Shown: positions 4,541 to 11,104 of the stretch, in pieces
Layout: every line of letters starts with the position of its first letter
Position numbering within the stretch: the first letter of the stretch is position 1
From: an uncultured Chitinophagaceae bacterium
Lineage (GTDB): Bacteria; Bacteroidota; Bacteroidia; Chitinophagales; Chitinophagaceae
Direction: 5' to 3'
Length of the DNA stretch: 11,104 bases
Assembly: GCA_934502905.1 (NCBI GenBank)
Contig: CAKSVK010000119.1
Span: 1-11,104 of the forward strand
The notes under the pieces: generated by a model
What the model was told of the DNA's origin: nothing
What the model saw: the letters and a program-made list of their open reading frames with translations, nothing else
Databases searched by the model: none
Made by a program: the position numbers and the translations under genes

Positions 4541-5893
4541 TTGTCACAAACGGTTATTGCTATTTATGATGTAGGAAAAACCAATAAGAAGGTTTTCCTG
4601 ATGGATGAAACGTATAAGATTGTCTACGAGAAAAGCTCCCCATTTGAAGAAATAACAGATGAAGATGGCGATAGCTGCGACGATGTGCATGCCCTGTCAA
4701 AATGGGTGTCAGCTTCCTTTAAGGAATTGTTGCAAATGAAGGAGTTCCATGTCGCAGCGGTCAACTTTACCTCTTATGGGGCGAGCTTTGTGCATATTGA
4801 CAAAGCAGGTAAACCCCTGACGCCGCTTTACAACTACCTGAAAAAATATCCGGAAGCACTCTCCAAAAAGTTTTATAATACCTACGGCGGTGAGATCGCG
4901 TTTTCCATGCATACCGCATCGCCGGTACTGGGAAGCCTGAATTCAGGGATGCAGTTATACCGGCTGAAGCACGAAAAGAAAGCTGTTTTTGAAGAAGTGG
5001 AATATTCCCTGCACCTGCCGCAATACCTGGGCTACCTGATAACAGGTAAAGCATACTCAGATCTTACGAGCATCGGATGTCACACCGGTCTCTGGAATTT
5101 TCCGCAAAAATCGTATCACGAATGGGTTTTCCGGGAAGGCGTGATTGATAAGCTGGCACCTATCCGTTCCTCCGACCAGGCAGATGAAATAGTGGTAAAC
5201 GGGAAAAAGATCAAAGCAGGCATCGGTCTGCACGACAGCTCTGCTGCGCTGATCCCCTATCTCAGGAGCTTCAGCGATCCCTTCCTGCTGATCTCCACCG
5301 GCACCTGGTCCATTAGCCTGAACCCATTCAACAGCCAGCCTTTGAACGTGTACGAGCTGCAAAACGACTGCCTCAGCTACATGACCTACCTTGGAAACCC
5401 CGTAAAGGCTTCCAGGCTATTCGCAGGTTATGAGCACGAGCAACAGGTAAAACGGCTGGCAGCGCATTTTAATGCAGCAGAGAACTATTATACCACCGTG
5501 TCATACAACGCCGATATTGCCTCCGGGCTTTCGGCGCTGCCAATGGAAGGAACGGGTAATATAACAGTCTTCCCTACCCGTAACCTGGGCGAATTCAGGG
5601 ATTATGAAACGGCCTATCACCAACTGATCTCCGATATCGTAGACCGGCAGGTATTTTCTTCTCAACTGGTGCTGAAGGATACAGATGTTAAAAGGATATT
5701 CGTAGACGGCGGATTTGGTAAAAACCCGGTGTATATGAAAATGCTGGCAAAAGCCTTTCCTGCCATAGAAGTATACGCTGCTTCTGTAGCGCAGGCCACC
5801 TCTCTGGGTGCTGCACTTGCCATTCACCCTCACTGGAACAGCGGCCCGATACCTTCGGATATCATTTCTTTTAAGCTTAGCTTTGCTGATTAA
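4541..5893 (+). CDS. FGGY-family carbohydrate kinase (sugar not determined)
   Basis: A 450-residue sugar kinase of the FGGY family, which phosphorylates ketoses or polyols such as L-rhamnulose, L-fuculose or xylulose using ATP. Two actin-like ATPase domains are visible. The N-terminal phosphate loop is YDVGKTNKK (9-17), sugar-site residues lie around NFTSYGASF (75-83), the likely catalytic base is Asp232 in IGLHDSSAA, the second phosphate motif is STGTWS (252-257), and the adenosine motif is VDGGFGKNP (388-396) with a distal ATSLGAALA. The start is TTG at 4541: a stop lies just upstream in frame and the next ATG (residue 21) would delete the phosphate loop. No isomerase, aldolase or transporter neighbours are present, so the substrate cannot be read from context. 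Rhamnulokinase- or fuculokinase-like is the best guess. Confidence 0.88.
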   Translation: MSQTVIAIYDVGKTNKKVFLMDETYKIVYEKSSPFEEITDEDGDSCDDVHALSKWVSASFKELLQMKEFHVAAVNFTSYGASFVHIDKAGKPLTPLYNYLKKYPEALSKKFYNTYGGEIAFSMHTASPVLGSLNSGMQLYRLKHEKKAVFEEVEYSLHLPQYLGYLITGKAYSDLTSIGCHTGLWNFPQKSYHEWVFREGVIDKLAPIRSSDQADEIVVNGKKIKAGIGLHDSSAALIPYLRSFSDPFLLISTGTWSISLNPFNSQPLNVYELQNDCLSYMTYLGNPVKASRLFAGYEHEQQVKRLAAHFNAAENYYTTVSYNADIASGLSALPMEGTGNITVFPTRNLGEFRDYETAYHQLISDIVDRQVFSSQLVLKDTDVKRIFVDGGFGKNPVYMKMLAKAFPAIEVYAASVAQATSLGAALAIHPHWNSGPIPSDIISFKLSFAD

Positions 5894-5912
5894 GCCAGCT
5901 TAAGCATATGAT

Positions 5913-7235
5913 ATGAATTACCAGGAAACGGTAGCGTATTTATACAGCGTCCTGCCCATGTTCAGCCGTACCGGCAGCGATGCTATTAAAAAAGACCTGA
6001 CCAATACACGCCTTTTATGTGAAGGGCTGGGAAACCCGCAGGAGAAATTCAAAACCATTCATATAGCCGGCACCAACGGCAAAGGTTCTGTAAGCCATAT
6101 GCTGGCCGCTGTTTTTCAACAAAATGGCTATAAGACAGGACTGTATACCTCTCCTCACCTGTACGATTTCCGGGAACGCATCAAAGTGAACGGTGAAATG
6201 ATAACCGAAGATTTTGTAATACGTTTTACAGAAGATATTCAACCGGCGATCACCACCATACAACCGTCATTTTTCGAAATTACGGTAGCGATGGCCTTTG
6301 ATTATTTTGCGAAAGAAAATGTGGATATCGCCATTATTGAAACCGGGCTGGGCGGACGACTGGACAGCACCAATATCATTTTACCGGAAATAGCGGTCAT
6401 TACCAATATCGGTCTGGACCACGTGAACATCCTGGGGAATACGATGAAGCAGATAGCCCGTGAAAAAGCAGGCATTATCAAACCCAACATACCGGTAGTA
6501 ATAGGAGAATGCACTCCTGAAACGGAAAAGGTATTTGTTGACACAGCAGCAGAACGACATGCTCCTCTTGTATTTGCAGATAAGCAGATGTATTGCGATG
6601 ATTTCACCTATTCCGGTCACCAACTGAATATCGCGGTTGTTGAGTCCCATAATAATAACAAGACAGATTATCAGCTTGACCTGACCGGTTTATACCAGAC
6701 AAAAAACCTGGTAACAGTATTGACAGCCCTTCAGCAATTGCGGACAGCAGGCTGGCAGCTCGACGATCGTAAAATAAAGCAGGGGCTGGCCACAGCTGCC
6801 AGCCTGACCGGACTGCACGGTCGCTGGGAACTGGTGCGTATACACCCAACCGTGGTGCTGGATGTAGGCCACAATGAAGCCGGCATCCGGCAGCTTTGTG
6901 AGCAGATTGAACTGACGGACTACCAGCATCTTCATATCATCCTGGGTATGGTAAAAGATAAGGATGTGGAAGCGGTAACGAGACTTTTGCCCCGCGAAGC
7001 ATTATACTATTTCACAAAAGCGCAGATACCAAGGGCGATGCCGGAAGAGGAGCTTGCACTTATTGCCCGCAACAACAGGCTTAACGGTAATGCCTACACA
7101 GCAATAAATGGGGCCTTGAAAGCGGCGCTAAACAATGCGGGTAAAAAAGACCTGGTGATCATATGCGGCAGCGTTTTCCTGATAGCGGAGGCAGACCGCA
7201 ACCTTATAAAAAGTTATCCTGCCCCTGTGCATTGA
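5913..7235 (+). CDS. folC: Bifunctional dihydrofolate synthase / folylpolyglutamate synthase
   Basis: This cytoplasmic enzyme joins glutamate to dihydropteroate and to folates in an ATP-dependent reaction. The 440 residues match the usual FolC length. Visible marks are the P-loop HIAGTNGKGS (50-59), YTSPHL with RERI following (78-90), IETGLGGRLDSTNI (142-155), the omega-loop/Mg region TNIGLDHVNILG (164-175), REKAGIIKP (183-191) containing the normally carbamylated Lys185, and the C-terminal Mur-ligase-like domain with HGRWE (302-306), VVLDVGHN (314-321) and CGSVFLIAE (418-426). ATG at 5913 fits the family N-terminus; an ATG at 5908 is followed at once by a stop. It follows the sugar kinase by 19 bases on the same strand, so the two may be co-transcribed although functionally unrelated. 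No clear terminator is seen after it. Confidence 0.96.
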   Translation: MNYQETVAYLYSVLPMFSRTGSDAIKKDLTNTRLLCEGLGNPQEKFKTIHIAGTNGKGSVSHMLAAVFQQNGYKTGLYTSPHLYDFRERIKVNGEMITEDFVIRFTEDIQPAITTIQPSFFEITVAMAFDYFAKENVDIAIIETGLGGRLDSTNIILPEIAVITNIGLDHVNILGNTMKQIAREKAGIIKPNIPVVIGECTPETEKVFVDTAAERHAPLVFADKQMYCDDFTYSGHQLNIAVVESHNNNKTDYQLDLTGLYQTKNLVTVLTALQQLRTAGWQLDDRKIKQGLATAASLTGLHGRWELVRIHPTVVLDVGHNEAGIRQLCEQIELTDYQHLHIILGMVKDKDVEAVTRLLPREALYYFTKAQIPRAMPEEELALIARNNRLNGNAYTAINGALKAALNNAGKKDLVIICGSVFLIAEADRNLIKSYPAPVH

Positions 7236-7331
7236 CATATGCTAAAACATTGCTGCATCAGCCCCTTAAAATTGTTCAGGCAGTTTAATTGTCATTATTT
7301 TACAATCAACTCCTGAATACCTGCCAGGTCC

Positions 7332-7361
7332 TTTGAAACAATCAACCAGCTATTGAATTTG
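7332..7361 (+). promoter_or_regulatory. Candidate promoter of the metalloprotease gene
   Basis: TTTG (7332-7335) and TGAATTTG (7354-7361, seven of eight matches to TAnnTTTG) lie 18 bases apart, in the Bacteroidota -33/-7 layout. Transcription would start about 25-30 bases before the ATG at 7396. Confidence 0.4.
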
Positions 7362-7395
7362 ATATCGCCTTGAAAAGCTGATGAAATAGTCAGCC

Positions 7396-8571
7396 ATGAG
7401 GATCGTATGCTTTATTTTTTTATTGTTCCTTTTTCAACCTGTCCGCTCACAGGTAAGATGCGGCACAACTGGCAGCACTGCACCTGTCATTTCCTATAAA
7501 AAAGGAGCATCTGATGCAGAGTCACCTGTTGTGACCATACCGGTGGTAATACATATCCTCTACAACAATAATAATGACAACATCAGCGCAGAGCAGGTAA
7601 GCTCCCAGATAGAGGTGTTGAACAGGGACTATGCAGGGCTGAACGAAGATATTGGCAAGGTACCCGATGCTTTTAAACCGTTGATAGCAGATACACGAAT
7701 ACAGTTTGCGCTGGCAAAAGTAGATCCCGAAGGCAGGGCAACAAACGGGATCATCAGGAAAAAAACCGCGCAGACCACCTGGAAACAGGATGACAAAATG
7801 AAGTTTTCTGCAAACGGCGGTTCCGATGCCTGGGACAGCCGATACTACCTGAACATCTGGGTATGCCGGCTGGGTAACGGCATGTTGGGGTATTCCTCAT
7901 TTCCGGGATCAGCCCCCGAAAAAGATGGAGTGGTGATCCGTACGGACATTTTCGGCACACACAATATTGCACACCCTGTATATAACAGGGGCAGGACGGC
8001 TACGCATGAGATCGGGCACTGGCTGAACCTGAAGCATTTGTGGGGCGATCAATATTGCGGTGACGATGAAGTAGACGATACGCCGCCACAAGTCAATTAC
8101 AATAGCGGATGTAATAATTTTCCTGTTATAAAACCCGGCGGATGCAATAACAGTCCGGATGGAGAGATGTTCATGAACTTCATGGATTTTTCCGATGACG
8201 CCTGCGTGCTTATGTTTACCCGGGGGCAGGCTAAAAGGATGCAGCAATTATTTACCTCCTCGGGCTTACGGAGAACAATAACCGAATCCCCTGCGCTGGG
8301 CAGTCCATGGAATTTTTCACCCGCACCGGCTGAGCATACCCTGCATCTTCATGTATATCCCAATCCTGTTTCGTCCGAGCTTTTTCTGGGCGACAAGCAT
8401 GGAAGCCCTGTAACCGCCGAAACATATATCATATATAATATGTATGGCCAGAAGCTGAAGCAAGGCAGCGCAGCTTCTTCTATCAGCACCTACGACCTGG
8501 CGGCAGGAACATATGTATTGCAGGTGCATACCGCCGGGGGATCCGCCACCATAAAGTTTATCCGGAAATAG
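7396..8571 (+). CDS. Secreted pappalysin/cytophagalysin-like zinc metalloprotease with T9SS sorting domain
   Basis: A 391-residue exported protease. Residues 1-18 are a signal peptide ending in PVRSQ. The catalytic domain (about 45-290) resembles family M43: IPVVIHILY with EQVSSQIEVLNRDYAG (66-81), then the extended zinc motif HEIGHWLNLKH with ligands His204, His208 and His214 and catalytic Glu205, followed by a cysteine-rich stretch and the Met-turn MNFMDFSDD (Met263). Residues about 319-391 are a type A Por/T9SS C-terminal sorting domain: VYPNPVSSELFL, IYNMYGQKLKQG, LAAGTYVLQV and a final lysine. The protein should cross the outer membrane by the gliding/type IX system and be attached to the surface or released. 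Substrates are unknown. The stop is one base from the convergent epimerase gene stop, with no terminator hairpin between. Confidence 0.93.
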   Translation: MRIVCFIFLLFLFQPVRSQVRCGTTGSTAPVISYKKGASDAESPVVTIPVVIHILYNNNNDNISAEQVSSQIEVLNRDYAGLNEDIGKVPDAFKPLIADTRIQFALAKVDPEGRATNGIIRKKTAQTTWKQDDKMKFSANGGSDAWDSRYYLNIWVCRLGNGMLGYSSFPGSAPEKDGVVIRTDIFGTHNIAHPVYNRGRTATHEIGHWLNLKHLWGDQYCGDDEVDDTPPQVNYNSGCNNFPVIKPGGCNNSPDGEMFMNFMDFSDDACVLMFTRGQAKRMQQLFTSSGLRRTITESPALGSPWNFSPAPAEHTLHLHVYPNPVSSELFLGDKHGSPVTAETYIIYNMYGQKLKQGSAASSISTYDLAAGTYVLQVHTAGGSATIKFIRK

Positions 8572-8572
8572 C

Positions 8573-9517
8573 TCAAATCTTTTTGACTGCAAATTTTGTC
8601 GTAAAAACGGCCTGGCCGCCTGCAGGCAAAATGGTCAACGACATTTTATTGTTGAAAGCATCCGGGGGCGCGCTCAGGTTTTCAATTGCGATACTGTTGC
8701 GGTGCGGGGGAATGTATATCTGGAGATAAGGATAACTTTTATCGGGATAAAATTCCAGTCGCCACTCTTTGTTCTGTAATGTGCACATGGGCTGTGGTTC
8801 GTCTGCATCAAGTATAAACGAGTTGTCAATTTCTGCCGTACCGATAAGGGTACCCTCTTTAAATGTAACATTTTGCAGCACTTTACCCGTGGGTACCAGG
8901 TTATCAAATTCCAGCATTTTATCCGACCTGAACTGAAGACGAAGATGATCTACCTTGTCACCCAACGTAAAATACGGGTGCCAGCCGTCTGCAACCGGCA
9001 TATTGCCGGAGCCGGTGTTGAGGATAGTGGTACTGACGGTCAGCAGGTTACCCTCCTCCAGCGTATATGCCACTTTACAACGGTAAGTAAATGGATAACC
9101 ACTGTCCGGGGTTGCATGGTCATATTCCAGGGAGACCATGGCTTTTGTATCCGTCACAGTCCGGCCAACAACAGCAAAGGACTTATTATATAAGAAGCCA
9201 TGCATGGCATCCCCGTTTTTTATAAAACCCTGCAGGTGATAATTTCTTCCTTCAAATCCATAAGTGGCGTTTCTTACCCGGCAGGGAAAAGGAGAAAGTT
9301 TAAGCCCCTTGAAGCCGGTGTCTTCCGCTTCATTGTCAAAAGTTGCTTTGTCCGGATAGCTGTCTATTATATCAAAGCAGTCCTTATCATTTTTAAAGAT
9401 CTTCATGGCATGCAGCATGGCTCCGCAATCCGGCACCACTTTCACACTGCATTTTTCTTTATTTTCCAGTACTATTATATCAAAACCGTTCTTTTGCTCT
9501 TCCCGGATAAAAAACAT
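8573..9517 (-). CDS. Aldose 1-epimerase family (GalM-like) protein
   Basis: A 314-residue cytoplasmic protein of the galactose mutarotase-like superfamily, which interconverts alpha and beta anomers of free sugars or sugar phosphates. There is no signal peptide. Expected active-site positions are present: His106 in GDAMHGFLYN, His180 in DGWHPYFTLG (general acid) and Glu279 in SIAIENLSAPPDAFNN (general base). The N-terminal VPDCGAMLHAMKI corresponds to the family's early beta strands with their conserved Gly. The motif set is closer to the broader GalM-like group of Bacteroidota than to classical E. coli GalM, so exact sugar specificity is open. The ATG at 9517 gives the full fold. It is convergent with the metalloprotease gene and appears monocistronic in the window. 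A functional link to the FGGY kinase 2.7 kb away is possible but unproven. Confidence 0.88.
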   Translation of the reverse strand: MFFIREEQKNGFDIIVLENKEKCSVKVVPDCGAMLHAMKIFKNDKDCFDIIDSYPDKATFDNEAEDTGFKGLKLSPFPCRVRNATYGFEGRNYHLQGFIKNGDAMHGFLYNKSFAVVGRTVTDTKAMVSLEYDHATPDSGYPFTYRCKVAYTLEEGNLLTVSTTILNTGSGNMPVADGWHPYFTLGDKVDHLRLQFRSDKMLEFDNLVPTGKVLQNVTFKEGTLIGTAEIDNSFILDADEPQPMCTLQNKEWRLEFYPDKSYPYLQIYIPPHRNSIAIENLSAPPDAFNNKMSLTILPAGGQAVFTTKFAVKKI

Positions 9518-9660
9518 AACCCATCAAAATTTGCAACAATTTAATTCATCTGCACCAAATCAGGATAGCTGTATTTATAACAATCGTTTGCTTTATTTTA
9601 AGCGCCTTTATGGCAATGCTAAGTTTTCCATACACCTGTACTTTTTATTGGAAAAAAAAT

Positions 9661-9668
9661 TAACTTTG
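9661..9668 (+). promoter_or_regulatory. -7 promoter element of the tRNA-Leu gene
   Basis: TAACTTTG matches TAnnTTTG at all defined positions and ends 11 bases before the mature tRNA 5' end, a suitable distance for a short trimmed leader. A -33 TTTG at the normal spacing is not evident; the region is T-rich (about 9642-9650). Confidence 0.6.
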
Positions 9669-9679
9669 CCATCCTCAAT

Positions 9680-9763
9680 GCCCGGGTGGCGAAATTGGTA
9701 GACGCACTACTTTGAGGTGGTAGCGCCTGAAAGGGCGTGCTGGTTCAAATCCAGTCTCGGGCA
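9680..9763 (+). tRNA. tRNA-Leu (anticodon GAG)
   Basis: The cloverleaf folds completely: acceptor GCCCGGG with CTCGGGC (one G-U), D arm GCG/CGC, anticodon stem CTACT/GGTAG with loop TTGAGGT, a long class II variable arm CGCC/GGCG, T arm GCTGG/CCAGT with loop TTCAAAT, and discriminator A at 9763. The anticodon GAG (9714-9716) reads CUC and CUU. The long variable arm and anticodon agree on leucine. CCA is not fully encoded (ACATT follows), as is usual in this phylum. It has its own promoter and terminator and borders the AT-rich accessory DNA to the right. Confidence 0.96.
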
Positions 9764-9771
9764 CATTCTGC

Positions 9772-9826
9772 AAAACGGTTATTTTTTATTGTGTTATCAT
9801 CAATAAAAAGTAATCGTTTTTCTTTT
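9772..9826. terminator. Strong bidirectional terminator between tRNA-Leu and the accessory region
   Basis: Arms 9772-9791 and 9801-9820 form a 20-bp stem, interrupted only by two G-T wobbles, around a nine-base loop. The right arm runs into a T-rich tract (CGTTTTTCTTTT) and the left arm starts with AAAA, so it can terminate tRNA transcription rightward and the minus-strand genes leftward. Confidence 0.75.
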
Positions 9827-9838
9827 AACATCAGCCCA

Positions 9839-9967
9839 TTATAGTGCCTCTTCTTCCGCCTGTGTGGTTTCTATGCTGGCAGGCGGGTAGGCATCGGTTT
9901 TCTGTTCTTCGGTGAGCACCTTACCATCCATGGAGATGCATGCTCCTAGAACAGTGTATAATGGGAC
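9839..9967 (-). pseudogene. Orphan C-terminal coding scrap, in frame behind the membrane protein stop
   Basis: On the minus strand this open stretch begins right after the TAA (9970-9968) of the small membrane protein, in the same frame, and ends with TAA at 9841-9839. Its first ATG (9931) gives 30 residues, starting MDGKVLTEEQKTDAYPPAS and ending in an acidic EEEAL. Composition is clearly GC-richer than the AT-rich genes upstream and looks like core-genome coding sequence. It reads like the C-terminus of a host gene whose 5' part was displaced, sitting directly before the bidirectional terminator. It could also be a real short peptide, or chance. I do not recognise the family. Confidence 0.35.
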
Positions 9968-10411
9968 TTAATATCCAGAAATAATCCCAATAATCTCTTT
10001 CCCCAATATACTTCCCCCAAATAAATATATATAGACATGAATGCTAAGAAAGAAAAATATAAAAGGAAAAACAATTAACATCCATATTTTAATATGTCTA
10101 TTTAGAAAGTTACACTTTGAAAATCTATGCTCGTAATAAGAGATATCCTTTCGGGAAAAATAGACATATGTAAATAAAAAAATCACAAGAATTAAAATCC
10201 CCCCAAAAAAATAAGAATGCTTAATGCGGTATATTTCATTTTCTGAAAGTATATTTCCGATAATCAACACCTTCTCCAAGTAAATTAGAAAAACCCCTAC
10301 TATAAAAAAGAACACCAATGTCATATACATAAAAGCTCTAGAAACGGGAGTGTCATTCCTTTCGTGATATGCCTTATACATCCTATAATACAGATAACTG
10401 AAAAATCTCAT
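9968..10411 (-). CDS. Small three-helix membrane protein, possible immunity protein
   Basis: A 147-residue, very AT-rich gene. The protein starts MRFFSYLYYRMYKAYHERND, an amphipathic basic-aromatic N-terminus, and then has three predicted membrane helices at about 26-46, 67-86 and 109-131, with a short basic loop SRKDISYYEHRFSKC between helices 2 and 3. I do not recognise a named family. Small multi-helix proteins of this style are common next to RHS/polymorphic toxin genes in Bacteroidota, where some act as immunity proteins. The ATG at 10411 has an AAGG sequence (10420-10417) five bases upstream and begins 15 bases after the stop of the orphan hydrophobic tail, the spacing expected for a toxin-immunity pair. 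That role is inference from context only. Confidence 0.65.
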   Translation of the reverse strand: MRFFSYLYYRMYKAYHERNDTPVSRAFMYMTLVFFFIVGVFLIYLEKVLIIGNILSENEIYRIKHSYFFGGILILVIFLFTYVYFSRKDISYYEHRFSKCNFLNRHIKIWMLIVFPFIFFFLSIHVYIYLFGGSILGKEIIGIISGY

Positions 10412-10426
10412 TTTAACCTTGTATTA

Positions 10427-10642
10427 TTACCAGCGAATAATAGCGCCTCCATTTAAACTTTGATTAATGTTATCAGAAACACTTTGTCCTGTAAAATAGA
10501 AGGACAACCCTTCCAACGCTAATGCTGTACCTCCAACAATAAGTCCTATGCCGGATATTAATGAAAGCCCCGTAACAACTCCCTGATAGACATTTCCAGC
10601 AGTAATTTGCCTATTAGAAACAGCGTCCGTTACGATTGTTAG
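10427..10642 (-). pseudogene. Orphan C-terminal tail, polymorphic-toxin-like, without start
   Basis: An open frame of 71 codons between an in-frame TAA (10645-10643) and the stop at 10429-10427, with no ATG near its beginning. It reads TDAVSNRQITAGNVYQGVV, then a glycine-rich hydrophobic stretch GLSLISGIGLIVGG, then FYFTGQSVSDNINQSLNGG. The composition looks truly coding and resembles the hydrophobic glycine-rich C-terminal tips seen in RHS-type polymorphic toxins, but I cannot assign a family. Its first 29 bases overlap the end of the truncated lipocalin-like gene in another frame, marking a recombination junction near 10615-10645. It ends 15 bases before the membrane protein gene and so looks like a toxin remnant next to its immunity gene. 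Confidence 0.45.
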
Positions 10643-10880
10643 TTAAATCCCAAGAGCCTTCAAAGTTTAATAATTTGTTTTTGTTTTCTTTAAATGGGTA
10701 TATGTTGTAATAATTCAATCCATTAGCCTTACATTTTCCGTTATCGTATATTTCAATTACTGCTCCGTCTTTTGCTTTCCAAGTACCAACGAAATCTTTC
10801 GGTTCAAACTTAGGATTGTTGCAACTCTGGAAAAACAAGAATAACCCCATAATCATTATATGTCTCATCTCTCTTATCAT
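10614..10880 (-). CDS. Truncated lipocalin-like lipoprotein
   Basis: An 88-residue reading frame with a lipoprotein signal: FFQSC puts the lipidated cysteine at residue 20. The mature part, KFEPKDFVGTWKAKDGAVIE followed by DNGKCKANGL and LNFEGSWDL, has the GxW-type opening of a lipocalin-like beta-barrel, as in many small Bacteroidota lipoproteins. Such proteins usually continue for several more strands, whereas here the frame ends abruptly with NNRNGRCF, and the DNA from about 10640 on belongs to a different coding frame. I infer that the 3' half was replaced by recombination, leaving a probably non-functional stump. The start could be the Met at residue 1, 5, 9 or 11; residue 5 gives a normal signal peptide length. 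In this setting it could be an immunity or accessory lipoprotein; no function is shown. Confidence 0.55.
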   Translation of the reverse strand: MIREMRHIMIMGLFLFFQSCNNPKFEPKDFVGTWKAKDGAVIEIYDNGKCKANGLNYYNIYPFKENKNKLLNFEGSWDLTNNRNGRCF

Positions 10881-10947
10881 TTAACAGGTATGGTTTTTGT
10901 CCAATTAAACGATTGAGATGTTTTAGACCCTCAACCTGTTGAAAAAT

Positions 10948-10983
10948 AACTATTAATAGCCTTACCAACAGCCGGTAATAGTT
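10948..10983 (-). terminator. Possible terminator of the partial gene at the window end
   Basis: On the minus strand AACTATTA (10983-10976) and TAATAGTT (10955-10948) are perfect 8-base inverted arms around a 20-base interior that can pair further. ATTTTTC follows immediately. It lies 46 bases after the stop at 11030 and before the lipocalin-like gene. The AT-rich stem makes it weak. Confidence 0.4.
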
Positions 10984-11029
10984 AAAAATTCTTATATCGG
11001 TAGAAGCGTGAGGCGCCAATTTGCAGCTA

Positions 11030-11104
11030 TCAAAACTTACCGGGTCTGAAAAAAGCAACCGCAAATATTGATATAAAGGATAACGCTACATACATCCCTA
11101 CAAT
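11030..11104 (-). CDS. C-terminal end of a membrane protein, cut by window edge
   Basis: Twenty-four codons and a TGA (11032-11030) are visible; the gene enters from beyond base 11104. The residues IVGMYVALSFISIFAVAFFR and a basic end PGKF look like a final transmembrane helix with a short positively charged cytoplasmic tail. Too little is present to name a family. A hairpin with a T tract follows, which supports a real gene end here. Confidence 0.4.
   Translation of the reverse strand: MVGMYVALSFISIFAVAFFRPGKF

Noticed and set aside
5057..5833. Long minus-strand ORFs opposite the FGGY kinase
   Set aside because: They are antisense shadows of a gene with clear family motifs; no motifs or starts of their own.
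9680..9763. tRNA 3' end as a proven attB site
   Set aside because: No second copy of the tRNA 3' end and no integrase gene appear in the window, and the tRNA terminator is intact directly downstream.
10810..11064. 84-codon ORF on the minus strand overlapping the lipocalin-like gene start
   Set aside because: It crosses a gene end, a probable terminator and the signal peptide region in the wrong frame; composition is not coding-like.
1..11104. CRISPR array or insertion sequence
   Set aside because: No regularly spaced direct repeats, no transposase-like protein and no terminal inverted repeats bounding a gene were seen.

Overview
The window looks like chromosomal DNA of a Bacteroidota bacterium, most likely Chitinophagaceae or a close relative (family level is inference). 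The evidence is a secreted protease with a type IX secretion (Por) C-terminal sorting domain, promoter-like TAnnTTTG elements, almost no Shine-Dalgarno sequences, non-ATG starts, an ECF sigma factor beside a membrane anti-sigma-like protein, and a tRNA without an encoded CCA end.

Region 1-1920 (minus strand) is an aromatic amino acid operon: a leader peptide with eight consecutive Phe/Tyr codons, a textbook attenuator (antiterminator versus terminator), monofunctional prephenate dehydratase pheA, and a class I aminotransferase cut by the window edge. The terminator stem contains the first in-frame ATG of pheA, so the real start is the Met at 1758. Region 1921-2413 is non-coding: the leader promoter area, a GC-rich cluster of hairpins, and the terminator of the next gene.

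Region 2353-4466 is the most interesting part. A small amphipathic-repeat lipoprotein (minus) diverges from an ECF-type sigma factor (plus). The sigma gene overlaps by 8 bases a gene encoding a cytoplasmic anti-sigma-like domain, one membrane helix, a short coiled coil and an HtrA/trypsin-like serine protease with an intact His-Asp-Ser triad. Both divergent genes carry the same element, GGGTTACC, exactly 16 bases, TATTAAT. I infer that this is the sigma factor's own promoter and that the lipoprotein belongs to its regulon. Together they look like a compact envelope-stress circuit in which the anti-sigma factor is itself a protease.

Region 4487-9517 is ordinary chromosomal content: an FGGY sugar kinase (TTG start), bifunctional folC, a secreted pappalysin-like metalloprotease with a T9SS tail, and a convergent aldose-1-epimerase-like gene whose stop lies one base from the protease stop.

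Region 9661-11104 starts with tRNA-Leu(GAG) and a strong bidirectional terminator. Beyond it, on the minus strand, is AT-rich accessory DNA made largely of gene pieces: a GC-richer C-terminal scrap in frame behind the stop of a small three-helix membrane protein, an orphan glycine-rich hydrophobic C-terminal tail resembling polymorphic-toxin tips, a truncated lipocalin-like lipoprotein, and the last codons of another membrane protein. This mosaic fits a toxin/immunity recombination site, but that is inference.
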